64,000 nt of DNA from Toxotes chatareus (GCA_016801885.1 CM028891.1:10461517-10525516), one strand, 5' to 3'; shown: positions 34,339 to 45,993, counted from the first letter of the stretch. The notes: generated from the letters alone by a model not told the origin. Made by a program: numbers and translations.

Positions 34339-37300
34339 ATGGTACATCTGAACGTAGACCTGATTGCTAAATCTAAAAACCACTTCAAAAAGAAAAGGGG
34401 CCTCTCCTTCCCAGAGTACCTCAAGACACTTACCCACCTCCACTTTTCCAGCAAGAATATTGAAGATATTGTAAGTAGCCATTATTGACGCTGATGTTTT
34501 AATTCTGTGCTTTTCTTACTCTTATTTGCCTCATGTTCTCATTTTCTTTTCAGGGTGACCTCTCCATGTGCAGAAACCTCACTGTGCTTTACCTGTATGA
34601 CAATCAGATCACACAAATAAGCAACCTTGGCTTTGCCTCTAACCTCACCCATCTGTATATGCAGAACAACAACATCACTCAAATAGAAAACCTCTCTAAT
34701 CTGCAGATGCTCTCCAAACTGTAAGTAAACAAGTTTAACTGATTGTTGTCTTGTGCTGTGATACTCATTCACAGGTTTTAGGTTTGCGTGTGTGTGTGTT
34801 TGTAAAGGTGTGTGGTTTTTCCTTCTCGGCAGGTATCTTGGTGGAAACAGGATTGCAGTGGTGGAGGGCCTGGAGCAGCTCAGTGAGCTGAAGGAGCTTC
34901 ATCTGGAGAATCAGAAGCTGGCACCAGGGGAAAAGTTGCTCTTTGACCCCAGGACTCTCCTCTCACTCGGTGTATGGCCTATTTTTACACTGTTCAGAAC
35001 AAATATAGTCTGAGAAAAAAAGGTTGTTACACACTCCCTAAATAAATTGGGCTCTGTTCATTTAAAATTATATATTTTTAAGTCATCAAAAATCAGAGGA
35101 AAACCTAATTTAAGCTTTTTATACAAAAGGATATGTGTGGTGTATCAACCCGGTAGGTTATCACATCCAGAGTAAAAGATCTCTGATTTCTCAGAGACGA
35201 GTGATCCATGTAAAAGCAGTATTGTGCTGGGTTTGATGATGTCAAAGAGACCTCTGTTGCTCTCTCTGGTCTGACAAATCATGTTAGGTCTGTTTACTGC
35301 TTTTACTGGCCAGGCCATGGATAAACACACCAAAAGTCTCAGCTTCTTGTTTGTTTGGATAATTAAAGAAATTGCTGTGCAAATTTAAAGAGTTCCAGCT
35401 TTTTATAAATGTGCCGTTATAGAACTTCAAACCAAGATGAATATTTAGCAACAGCACTATCTAGAGTTTGATTTTGACATAGTAGTTCAGGCATACAAAG
35501 AGAGCAGATGGAGATCCAAATGGATCACACAAACAAAAAGATTTAAAAACTCAATAAAACACACAATAGTTCTATAATGTACTTCCTATCAGGAGCTGCT
35601 GTCTTGAAGAGATGCACTGACAAATATGATTTTGTAGACAGTGATATTTTCTTTGTGTGTATGTGTGTGTCCATAATAAATATGTTAGTATACTTTGTGA
35701 AAAACTATAAGATTTTATCTGAATTCTTTGCACAGGAATCTCTTTGCGTCCTGAATATCAACAACAACAACATTGATGATATCAGGGACCTGGCAGTGCT
35801 GAAGGAACTCCAGCATTTCTCTGCTGCTGACAATAAACTGCACAATATGGAGGTAAATATAGCTTTTCTTTTAAAGCTTAACTGAAAGTGCCTTTGAAAC
35901 AAGTTACCATTCAAGAATTCTCCTCCAGTGTGACAGACATAGATACTGACTGAGCGCTGTACACTGTGCAGTCAAAGTAAATAGTACCACATCACAGCAA
36001 TTACGCATGACACGCCGTTTTGAAGTCAACATACCATTTATTAGTTGATCTGGTCATCATTAACATTGTTCCGTAGCTTTATGCAGTGATGTGTGAAATG
36101 ATATGGAGAACAGGGTTCTTAAGAACCAAATCCTGCAAATCCCGCCATAGGTTCCCAGTCTCCATGACTTGCACAGGGTCAGAATTATTCAACAAATCAG
36201 CGAGCCATTCCCCTGAGACTTTTCTCGCTGACAGCTTTAAACAAGCACAAGTTTCTCCTTTTCCTTGGGAGGCTGATTTTTCCTCTCTGCCTTAGAATCC
36301 TCTATTTGATACCCTAAACCACCAGTACGTAACTTTACGGGAGATTCATCTGAGGCACAGATATGATTTATGCTCACTCACTTCTTTGAAAAATGACCTG
36401 CTTGTTTTTGAGGCTCACCCTCTGATGGCAGTCCTTTTTTTTGTTTGAATTTATATATTAACTTAAAAGGTTGATGACTTAATTTAAAAAGGATTGATTC
36501 CTCTTTTTTTTTTTTTTTTTACTTGTATTTAACACCCAGATGACACATTGAATGCACTTTATAACTGACTACTTTGCTAAAGGTACTTTCTCAGCACAAG
36601 TGATTTTCTTTTGAGAACGTTGATGCAGGTCATCGTTGTACACGTGTCATTTTTAGCAGATATCTCCTATAATTTATACAACCCATCTGCCACTATTGAT
36701 TCTGCAAAGACAGCACTCCAAAGGATCAATCCCTTCTTCTGCGCCATTTGGTCAGAATCCAGAGGAAACGTTATGGATTTTTAAAATAGATTATGACAAG
36801 CAGTCAGCCAGGGTGACAAATGGGGAGCATCTTCGGAGGCTGTTAGCTGTGTGCAGGGCAGAGAGGACAGGGGAATCGAAGCCCTGGTCAAATACAGGTT
36901 CATAACTGGCCCATCATTAGTCCAGGCGAGAGAGCCAGCCAAGCTCAGTGAGTATCCAGCCTTTGCTGTTCTCCACGCCCCCGCGTGGGGGGCAATTTGG
37001 TGCTGGGCTGCTCTTCGGTGAGGGCCTTCTGAGTGACGGCCCTGACACGATCATTTATCAAAGCCTGGGAGCGCGCGGTGCTCAGGGGTCCCCTCTGAAC
37101 TGATTGCAGCACGAGCTGGAAAAGTGGAAGCGCTTTGGCCAAGACAGGAAGGCAATGAACAATCAGAGCGTGTCCAGAGAGTATTCATATTTCCAGGCTT
37201 GGATTAATGTGCCTTTAGATAAACATACAACTGCAGGCAACTTGCTGGAGGAGCCAGCCTCACATTGCCCCAGGAGAAAACTTGTAGTTACATGACACCG

Positions 37301-38254
37301 GCGACACTGTTTATTAAAATAGACTGATGTGTTGTTTATGCACTTTCCACTGGCCCTTGTACTTCACATTACCATTCACTTATACCATGTCTTTAAAAGT
37401 TTTTCTAATGTTTGTTTCTGATTAGTGATCATATCATCAAATGCATCATATTTGTTTAAAAGAAAGTTTTAAGGTTGTTTCCTGTTTAGTTGTTGAGCAC
37501 AGCTTTAGGAGACTATTGAGTATTGAAACATAGTGGTTAAAGCCAAAACACAACACACAGTATTTTAAATTTCTCTTTTTGTGCTTTCTCAGGAGTTGGA
37601 GGATGTGTGCAGCCTCTGGTCTCAGCTGCTTCAAATGGATTTGAGTGGAAATGCTGTGTGTAAAAAACCAAAGTACAGAGACCGCCTGATTACTGTGTGC
37701 AAAAGCCTTGGTAAAATATCACCTGTTTTCTTGCTCGGTGCTATCCTAATTTCAAAATGCAGTTTGTTGCATTGACTTCTCTCGGCTATAATATTTTATT
37801 TTTGTTGAAAGTCTTTATTCATTTTTGCAGAGGTTCTCGATGGAAAGGAAATTAACGAGTTAACCAGACAGTTCCTTATTAACTGGAAAGCATCGAAAGA
37901 GGCCAAGAAGAAAAAAAACAACACACACATGCTGTCTGGACCGTTAATCCCATATCCCTTATCAAGTAAATCACTGAATTCTGTCCTTTTTAATTGCCCT
38001 CCTTTTTATTCACTATCCTTTATTCTTAGTCATGTTTTAGTGTACATATTGATTATTTAATTGATTATGTGATAATAGGACTAGACACTACTGAGAAATA
38101 GCTACATCCTTATAACATATATTTTTTAAGTACAATTTGGAAACCACTAAAAAAGTGTTAAAAGAATGTTTAAAGACTTTTGTAGTATTTTCTGTTGTCA
38201 CCTACATCATTTTCTGCTTCATTATACTGGGTTTGTTTTACACATTTGAATTGC

Positions 38255-38305
<51 letters not shown>

Positions 38306-38454
38306 TCAATTCTGACTTTGTTTATATTGTAGATGACTTTAACATGGGTCATGGTCCACATCCTGGTCACATCTACAGCCATGCGAGCATGCAGAGGTGG
38401 AAGCCGCAGCAGTCTCTCAGGTCCAGTCTCATAGTTCACACAGAGCTCAGTTAA
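34339..38454 (+). CDS. ppp1r42: PPP1R42 (LRRC67), leucine-rich protein phosphatase 1 regulator
   Basis: Leucine-rich-repeat protein that binds protein phosphatase 1 and tubulin at centrosomes and in testis. Coding exons: 34339-34470, 34554-34720, 34833-34969, 35736-35852, 37593-37710, 37831-37965, 38333-38454; a 5' UTR segment begins at 34255. The ATG has a strong context (GCCACCATGG). SDS22-type repeats are visible, for example NLTVLYLYDNQITQI, NLTHLYMQNNNITQI and LCVLNINNNNIDDI, followed by an LRR-cap-like segment (KPKYRDRLITVCKSL). The C-terminus is shorter than in human. The exon ending at 34969 leaves phase 1, but the next exon needs phase 0, so the joined reading frame as given is broken at that junction. 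All other borders agree. Confidence 0.93.
36660..37290. promoter_or_regulatory. Candidate conserved regulatory block in a PPP1R42 intron
   Basis: This part of the 1.7 kb intron 35853-37592 is clearly less AT-rich than its flanks and carries clustered motifs: ATCAAAG (TCF/LEF-like), AACAAT (SOX-like), GGATTAATG (homeodomain-like) and CATTAG, plus a GC-rich core around 36970-37100. There is no repeat signature. Open frames of up to about 69 codons are present but lack splice support. Inference only. Confidence 0.35.
38258..38303 (+). repeat. (TG)n microsatellite before the last PPP1R42 exon
   Basis: About 22 TG units with one interruption, ending about 30 bases upstream of the 3' splice site of the exon at 38333. 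Confidence 0.9.
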
Positions 38455-39335
38455 CGTGAGAGCACACATTTTTGACTAACACTGTTTTATTATTTACATT
38501 CTTGATGTTATATCTTTTCAACTATACAACCAGCCGTTGTACAGAAATATATATGCTACGTAATGAAATGTTCAAAATTCTGACTGATGACAGCTGCTAA
38601 TATGTTTGATCTCATCCTACACTGTGATCCATTTTACAGTTCTCCCCAAAATCACAAAAGGTTTTTTTTGTTTTATGTCAGCGTGTGTCCGTTATTTTTT
38701 AATTTCCTCAGTCTTCTTTCTTGACAAATAACTCTCTATTTTGTGATCATGTTTTCTTAATCAGCAGTTTTATTTGTGTAATGGGAATTTCATTATACTA
38801 CTGTCAGTCTCTATTAGATATATACTAAATTTTATGCAACAGTAATTGTAGGAGAACAGCTCTGTGATTGTTGACCCATAATCTGATAATACTTCTTCGT
38901 GTTTTTGTCTGATCTCATAGGATGCAAAAATTAAAAATACCTATGAGTGGGCTTCACAGTCATGTGGCTATCTCCTCAGATATCTGCAGTCGTGTGGACG
39001 CCTAAGACAAACCTACCAGTCCGATGAACTCTCCACCTATAGCCCAGGACTAATAGTGCTACTGCTTTACTTAGACTCCTTGGTCATAACAGCTGTAGAT
39101 CTTTTATTCTTGTATATTAAGCAAGTCAGAGAACAGTCAATGACATCTGCTTTACTACAGTCACTACAGTATCCTTGACCTAGTGGATTATAAAGCTTGG
39201 CTGACATTTTTAGGATCACATGTGCAAATGTTTTTATTTAATATTTGTTATAACTAAATCTATATTGTTAGAAATTGGTTAATAAGCCTGAAATCGTCTA
39301 ATATTGTTTTAAACAATAAAACAACGAATGAACGG
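38455..39335 (+). other. ppp1r42: PPP1R42 3' UTR
   Basis: Follows the TAA at 38452-38454. AT-rich sequence leads to AATAAA at 39315-39320, the likely poly(A) signal. No other gene seen inside. Confidence 0.55.
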
Positions 39336-39397
39336 TTTGCACACATTTCTTTCCCTCCATTTCACACCTGGTCCATTTCTAATTCCATTTTTTTTTT

Positions 39398-39413
39398 GGG
39401 GGGGGGGGGGGGG
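39398..39413 (+). repeat. Poly-G run
   Basis: A run of about 16 G following a T-run, just downstream of the PPP1R42 poly(A) site. Its length is likely to be inexact in any assembly. Confidence 0.85.
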
Positions 39414-39699
39414 TGTGAGGATATAAGGAAGCTATCCAACCCAAACTGTTACTTGCTGATATAGTGTATGCAATTTTTCTTCTGCCCGCGTTTCGGCAAA
39501 TGAGTGACCCACGAGATGCAGAGTGGCACAATCTAAATGATTCCTTTGCCCTCTTATTACAAAGCTTTACATTATCCAAAGCTAACATATGCTTCTTATT
39601 CAAACAGCTGTGATCAATGATTCTGTGCTCTTTTATGGCAAATGCAGTAACAATACGGATGTATTTGCTGTCATCATTGTTGTTAAATGTTTGAATGGG

Positions 39700-40150
39700 T
39701 TTTTAGGAGCCACGTGGGTGTGTAACCCCTGGAAGATGCGGGGTAATTAGGGAAACAAGCTTACTTAACCTTCTTCTACTTCGCCTTATAATTAGTGGCC
39801 TTGAGCAATACTGTTACCCCATCCTTACAAAAACAATGTTTATTGAGAACAGTCCGAGGATATACGTATTATGAATAATTCCTTTCATTAATTCGCCGAC
39901 ATCTCCGTTTGGAGCCCTGGAAATCAGAGTGATTAATTTATGAGTCTCGCAAGAATTTCCTCAATGCCTGCCTGTTGATTGCAGCGCTGGAGTTTATTTA
40001 TTAGCTGTTCCAATGAGCTTGCAATTCAAGATACCCTGGCAATTAGTCAAATGTTTTGCATATCGCCTTACACTTGTCAGCTTGTCTTCATGGTCTATTG
40101 CAAATAGGCGCGTTTTGAGAGACTGGTCTTTATATCTGACCACGACGAGC
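39700..40150. promoter_or_regulatory. Candidate developmental enhancer upstream of TCF24
   Basis: Dense TAAT/ATTA cores (GGGTAATTAGGG, TATAATTAGTGG, CATTAATTCG, GTGATTAATTTATGAG, GCAATTAGTC), a SOX-like AACAATG, a POU-like TTTTGCATAT and an E-box CACGTG (39711-39716) within 450 bases, with no open frame or repeat signature. This composition is typical of conserved non-coding elements near transcription factor genes. Inference only; conservation was not tested. Confidence 0.4.
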
Positions 40151-40439
40151 GCATTTTTGAGGTAATTCTGACTCGATTTCTTCCCGTTGCCACTTTTTGA
40201 TAGGCTTGAAAAAAAAAAAAAAATACAGTGTCAGGTTCGCAGCCAATTAGAGTGGGATATGGCCTACCACATATCAGTGTTAGAGGAAAAGAGAGTTCTG
40301 CCTCTGGCGTTGAAAACGAGCCTCTGCTGCCCTCAGAAATAAGTTAGGAAAGGGAAAAGAGCAGCTTCTCCATTGCGAGGGAGTGTTATGGGGCGAGTGA
40401 TTAATTACGCTGGAGTGAAATACGTGTCCTCCGCTTTGT

Positions 40440-40670
40440 GTATCCAATAAATTAAGGGCTCCTGAGACTTTTACGCACACAGGTGAAGTGTTGGATGCGC
40501 GTACAGGGACTGCTGCGCACCTTTTCCGCAGACGCGCCACTTTATAAGGATAAGCTGGACGTCGACTGGGACTATTCTACACTGAAGAGCAAATTCTCTG
40601 TCCCATCGAAGCCCTCTTTGGATCGCCTTCATGTCGTTTTTCAAGACAGAGCCTTTGAGAAATACCAGAG
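40440..40670 (+). other. Possible TCF24 5' exon with upstream open reading frame
   Basis: A 62-codon open frame starts at 40483 and runs to a good donor (CCAGAG/GTAAAC) at 40671. If spliced to 41175 (acceptor CTTCAG) it continues in another frame to 41409, giving a 140-aa ORF that overlaps the start of TCF24. It could be the TCF24 5' UTR exon or an unrelated start. I do not recognise the peptide. Confidence 0.35.
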
Positions 40671-41192
40671 GTAAACTCCAGATCAGACCACCAACCAGAA
40701 ACCGTTCGTATACGAGTTTGCAGACTGGCAAAATGCCTGGCTGGGACTTCATTTGTACTGCAGGTCTTCTGACATGTCACTGAGCAATCAGGACAAATTC
40801 AGGTGTCTTTGGTATAATTGCGGACAGCTGGCTGTTCTGACATTTGGCTTTTTCAAGTTTAGTTTGGTAGAGGATGAGCTGCAGATTAGAAACGAGTTGT
40901 CTGTTTAATTTGGATCCTCAAAATTTGACAACAGACATTTTCAATGATGACAGCATAAGTTATGGTTTAATAAATACTGCAAATGTATTAACTTTAATAT
41001 TGTAGATTACAATAAACGTGAAGGTAAACGTAGAACAGCGGTATGCAGACTAACAATAAATAATAAGTTGTCTCTAATAATGTAAATTATAATTTGAGTT
41101 CAAATAGAATGTACAATTTAATAACCAAGTTAAACTACTAAAAATGACGTGCTCTTTCTGATATAAATCTTCAGGTCTGTAAGTGTACCCCG

Positions 41193-42012
41193 ATGGTTGG
41201 AAGACAGACTCTCCGAATGGACAGCGGTACTTGTTCCGGGGCTGTGGTGGATGACAGCCCTGCATCCAGCCCCAGCTCCAGCCCAAGTCCGGACGGCCGT
41301 CGTCGAGAGCTCCAGCGGGCCAGGGTGCTCCAGACCGGCGGGCTCGGCGGCAGAGGACGCCCGGCGGCGGCAAACGCAGCACGAGAGAGGAGCCGAGTGC
41401 AAACCCTGAGAAACGCGTTCCTGGAGCTACAAAGAACTTTGCCGTCAGTGCCGCCGGACACCAAGCTGTCCAAACTCGACGTGTTGATACTGGCCACCAC
41501 CTATATTGCCCATTTGACTCGAACACTACAAGAGGAAGGTACGGAAGAGGGAGAGAGCACAAAACAAACAGAGGCGTTACACTCACTGAAAGGTGAAGGC
41601 TACCTGCACCCAGTGAAGGTCAGTAGTAATAATAATAATAATAATAATAATAATGGTTTGTTAGGTGTTAATCTATTTTTGCTGTCAGTTGTGTATTCAG
41701 TATTTTATTGTGAAATTATGCTTAATAAAACAATTTCTGAACGAAACTTCTCACTGTATTCTAAGAAGAAGAAAAAAATACAGTTATGCTTAGGCTATAG
41801 TTTATGTTTAAAAAAAAATTTAAAGCATGCTACATCATCCTCGGTGGCCTTCGGACCTATTTTTGGAGCTTAATTTATTAACAAAAGAAATGTCTTTCCA
41901 GAAATGGCCGATGCGATCCAGACTGTACGTCGGGGCAACCGGACAGTTCCTGAGCTCCACAAATGCTTCAGAGTCAGAGAATCAAGGCCCATCATCGTCC
42001 ACCTCCCAGTAA
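41193..42012 (+). CDS. tcf24: TCF24, bHLH transcription factor
   Basis: Class II basic helix-loop-helix factor related to TCF23, expected in the nucleus as an E-protein partner. Two coding exons, 41193-41618 and 41902-42012, encode 178 aa. The bHLH runs from about residue 55 to 110: basic region GRPAAANAARERSRVQTL, helix 1 NAFLELQRTLPSVPP, and loop/helix 2 DTKLSKLDVLILATTYIAHL. The second exon gives KWPMRSRLY, which continues YLHPVK at the junction as in human TCF24. The donor is GTCAGT (41619-41624). Two in-frame ATGs are possible starts (41193 and 41217, the latter giving MDSGT); I use the first. The 5' part of this exon is GC-rich and overlaps an upstream open frame. Neighbour PPP1R42 supports the assignment. 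Confidence 0.94.
41624..41655 (+). repeat. (AAT)n microsatellite
   Basis: About ten AAT units directly after the TCF24 5' splice site at 41619. Confidence 0.9.
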
Positions 42013-42500
42013 CAGGCTTAAACTATTTGTATTTAACAGTTTCATATTTGCATGAGCTCATGCTGTTTACTTCCGCAGCAGCATGTCTTATGATTGTAGA
42101 ACAATTCGCCCACCTGATTTTACTTCCAACAAGCCCTACCTAAAGGAAGACATTGTAAATTAATATATTACGTGAGTTTTATTGTATAAATTTTGAGAGT
42201 GCATACATGATGTTTCTCTGTTGTTATTTTTGGCGAATCCTGTTTGCCCTGCATTGTGCAGTTCCATACATGTCCCAGGTATGATATTTGTAGAAATTCC
42301 ATGGGGTAATGAGCCCGTCATGCTTGAGGTGTGCACTTTCAGTTGAGACTTTTGCACTAAATGCATGTGTGAATAACTTAACATCTGTCATGTGAAGTGG
42401 TCTGTCAGGGAGTCAACAATGGAGGCTCTTCGTCTCATGTTCCGTCTTATTTTTACATGCATGGTTGTAAATGTGTTTGTGAATAAATGACTTCAGTGAA
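42013..42500 (+). other. tcf24: TCF24 3' UTR
   Basis: AT-rich sequence following the TAA at 42010-42012, ending with AATAAA at 42482-42487. Confidence 0.55.
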
Positions 42501-43520
42501 AGAAGACGAGTCTGCGAAGGCTTTGAGGATAATAATTAAAAAAAAAAATCCTATAAAAATGCCCTGGCTAATTAGGCCCATTTACGAAAATAAAAATAAT
42601 AATATTTCAACGTTCACATTTAGTTTGTCAGGGCGTCATTTATTATTACTATTATTGTTATTATTAGTAGTAGTATTACTAATAGTTTTATTGTATTATT
42701 CTTGTGGCTATCGGTCCCTGTACTTCTATGACAGCAGCATTTTAGTGGTATTCAGTCGGTTACAGCTGTTATCTCTGAGATTTCATTAGGTGACAACATA
42801 AAAATCATTTGCAGCAAAATCACTGCATATGACTGACGATGATACAGTAGACATTTAGGTAGGTTAGTTAAAAAGGAGAAAATAAAGAAAAATAGATGTA
42901 TCTATGTAAATAACGTATGGTGTTTCGGCTGTTTAAAGCACTAAGTTTTTTTTTAAATAGAAAGCAAACAATGATTACCTAGATTTTCAAATCCAAGAGA
43001 TATTTTCATCGTGTAAATATTAAGAAAATAAACCGCCTACATTAAACAGTTTTTTCAGCAGAGGCAAAAGTGGTATCACGGTGTTCAGGTCTGTCCGACA
43101 CTAATTAGGTCTTCATTTGCTTCACCTGGTTGGACTAAGGATTCTACTGTATAATTTGGGCAAATCACAACATTATACGAGTAAACAAAGGACACTGTGT
43201 TTATTCTAGACACTTTGAAGGGAAATGAGGGAGGTTGTAGGTATGGAACTTATTAGGCAAAAAGACCAGTGTAAAGATAATGAAGATAACCAGAATTTCC
43301 ATGATAGATCAGTAGTTCGTCACAAACCTTGTGCTTTTGGGTAATGAAATGGGTAGAAAGAATTGATTAGCCAGTTTTCTAGTTTAAGCATAAACGTTAA
43401 AAAAAAAAAAAAAAAGTCTGAGATGGTCGGTGCTGACAATTAAATTGCTCAGCTCAGCTGTGAGCTTCAGGTGCTGCAGTGCGCAGCTTTGCGGCGCAGT
43501 GACGGATGGTCGCACCGGAA
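42501..43520. other. TCF24 to SNHG6 intergenic region
   Basis: AT-rich, with ATT/TTA simple repeats around 42640-42690 and a poly-A run near 43399-43416. No gene seen. Confidence 0.5.
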
Positions 43521-43620
43521 ATTCTCCCTCTTCTCCTGTTGAAACCGGAGTGAGCAGACGTGCTCCCTTTCACGTCTCAACTGAACGACGGGCTCCTCAA
43601 GATTAACCTTCAATACGAAG

Positions 43621-44738
43621 GTATGTAATAGTGAAATTAGTTTGTATGTGTCCGTAGCTTAAAATGTTGCAGTTCGTCAACGTGCTTCCAAGCTAATTCA
43701 CAGTTATCTCTTAGGCGTGGGCGGTGGTAGTTAGCATAAAGCTAGTTAGCATCTCGGCCACGTGGGTAAGAGGACCACGTGTTAGAGTTGTGTAGCCGTG
43801 ATTTTAATAATGATTCTAACACTAACGCTAAAGTTAATTATTTTGTTTGGTCTAATAACACCGTTAGCCAAAATTAGCATCTTATATTCAGCACTGCACC
43901 TCAATTTCGAAGTCATCACATGTATCCTAAATCCCTAAATCCAGGTGGATTTGTTAGGGAACTTTTAGCTTTATTCAGTCCTTATCCACACCTGTAGTAA
44001 TTAAAATTTCATTTACAGTCTACAGTCTAAACAGGGACGCCCAGACTTCCCTATCCCCGGACACTTCTTCTAGCTCTTCCGGGGGAAATTTTCATATTTT
44101 AAAAAGTTTTGTTGCATGTATGTGCATAGCGACTGCTGCGGCGCTACAAATGTGACACACAGGCAGCTTGAGCCAACAGTAATTCGGTTTCGATGTCTCT
44201 CTGTAGACAGGTCCCATCCCTTAAGTAATGCAATAAATCATCCTTTTTGACAGTTCAAAAGGGAAAAACGACCTCCGTGTCATTCGGCTTCTTACAGCAC
44301 TGTCCATATCTGGTTTTGTCCAGAGGTCTGCAGAACAGCGGCTGGTCAGGGAATTGACCTCTACCATTATTTCACTGTGGAGAATCATCATGATCCCTTC
44401 TGAGGACGTAAGGTCATGGCAGAGGTCGTGACCTGCTGTTGAACCCGTCCTCAGGCCTGCGATGTTAGCCGTGCTCCCAAGCTGTGTTACATTGTACCCT
44501 TTGACCTTCTGGTGATCAGTCATCTGTCCCCACCATATTGGCTATTCCTTCAGTACATCTTATTCATGCAAGCTGAAAATCAATACATCACTCCTGAGAG
44601 TAATTAGTTGTGAGGCTTGGTTAAGTTACTGTGACAGACGTGGAGTAAAATGATGGCTTACTATAGGGATGGTCATGTAGTAAAGCTAAATATAAAGACT
44701 GAAAATGTATTAAATGTATGTGTCTTTTGTCTTTTTAG
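43621..44738 (+). other. SNHG6 first intron
   Basis: Two CACGTG E-boxes (43759-43764 and 43776-43781) lie early in the intron. The part at 44170-44540 is less AT-rich and has an antisense open frame of 100 codons that I do not recognise. No convincing C/D or H/ACA snoRNA was found. Confidence 0.5.
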
Positions 44739-45036
44739 GAGTGCTGATAAAGATGGCTAATTCCAGCTATGACTGGCACACTTGATACGGTAATATTAAG
44801 GTGTATGTTTCAGTATAAGATCAGTCATAATGATAAATGAGCTCAAGAGAGGTCAAATGCTTAGTGGAATCTGTGTACTCAGTGATCTTTGTTTTTCCCC
44901 CCAGATGTCAGGCCACCACTGCATATTACAGATGGCCAAATGCTGGTCCTAACAGCGTGGACCTTGAGGTGAGTGCTGAAGAGTTTGACTGAAGTGCTTT
45001 AGTTGTGTAGTGCTTTAGGTTTCGGGACATTCCTGC

Positions 45037-45122
45037 TGCTGGAATAGTGATGAGTCCACTTTTTTGCCGTTTACCCATCAGACAATAAGGTGGTGAAACT
45101 GTGACAAACTGAATCATCAGCA
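45037..45122 (+). ncRNA. snord87: SNORD87-like C/D box snoRNA, copy 1
   Basis: Box C GTGATGA (45047-45053), antisense element GCCGTTTACCCA followed by a D' box in TCAGA, C'-like GGTGAAA, and box D CTGA (45109-45112). The short terminal stem is TGCTG with CAGCA. The antisense word matches human SNORD87, which guides 28S rRNA 2'-O-methylation (family knowledge). It lies in the SNHG6 intron 44969-45217. Confidence 0.9.
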
Positions 45123-45504
45123 AAATGACATCAAACCCCACTGGTTTTAGGAAAGATGTGGATGGTGGCATGTAGATTCTTTTTCTCAGTCCTGTTTATT
45201 TCTTGTTTTTCCTTCAGCTGCTTCAGGTTACATGCTGTGGTGACAGGAAATGCACCTGATGTAATCCTTACTGTCCCATGCTGATCAGGAGGTGAGTACA
45301 GTGTTTTATTTTTGCACTGCTCTACATTTATTATATTTTAAATTATGTTGGTAGAATAACTTTGAAAGGCATTGCTCAACTGGTCGAAAGTAGCTGAAAA
45401 TAATTTCCCAATTCCAGTTATTAAAATTTGATAAACTTACTCTGTGGCAGAGAAGTCAGAAATGGCTAAGTCTTAGTTTTTTAAATGTTAAGCAGTAGTA
45501 ACTC

Positions 45505-45597
45505 TTGCAGCTGGAATAGTGATGAGTTCACCTTTTCGCCGTTTACCCATCAGACAACAGAGTGGTGAGATTGTGACTACTGAATCACCAGCTGCAA
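45505..45597 (+). ncRNA. snord87: SNORD87-like C/D box snoRNA, copy 2
   Basis: Box C GTGATGA (45519-45525), the same antisense element GCCGTTTACCCATCAGAC, and box D CTGA (45580-45583). The terminal stem is a perfect 10 bp (TTGCAGCTGG with CCAGCTGCAA). It lies in the SNHG6 intron 45292-45771. Confidence 0.9.
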
Positions 45598-45914
45598 CCT
45601 TAGTTTTACCCGCTTAGTTACACTCTCATCCAGATGGTCTGGATTTTATGTGTTTACAACAAAGGTTTCGCACGTAGACAGGAAATGTTTTGACACGCAG
45701 AAATGAACTGTAATGTTACAGAAGAAATTGCTGTGTATATAACTGACAAATTAACATTCAATATTTAACAGATAAGCATCTGCTGTAAGGGAGCAAAAAG
45801 ACATGAATGTGAGCTTCATCACATCCGTGGTAAGTAAGGTCAGTCCTAAAATGTATCCACTGTTTTGCATTTGAACTGGTCTGTTCACTTGATTGGTTCA
45901 TGTCCTGTTTTGAA

Positions 45915-45993
45915 GTAGTAATGATGAGTTCACTTTTTCGCCGTTTACCCATCAGACCAAAATGGGCTGCTGAGAACGTGACTAACTGAACTA
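45915..45993 (+). ncRNA. snord87: SNORD87-like C/D box snoRNA, copy 3
   Basis: Box C ATGATGA (45921-45927), the identical antisense element GCCGTTTACCCATCAGAC, and box D CTGA (45986-45989). The terminal stem is weak (TAGT with ACTA). The internal half differs from copies 1 and 2 and includes GCTGCTGAG. It lies in the SNHG6 intron 45830-46065, with about 76 bases from box D to the 3' splice site, the usual spacing for intronic C/D snoRNAs. Confidence 0.87.

Noticed and set aside
44221..44523. 100-codon minus-strand frame in the SNHG6 first intron
   Set aside because: No recognisable domain, no splice context, and antisense to the host gene; kept only as a note.
44170..44570. Possible additional snoRNA in SNHG6 intron 1
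   Set aside because: Some box-like words occur, but no consistent C/D pair with a terminal stem nor an H/ACA hairpin pair could be drawn.
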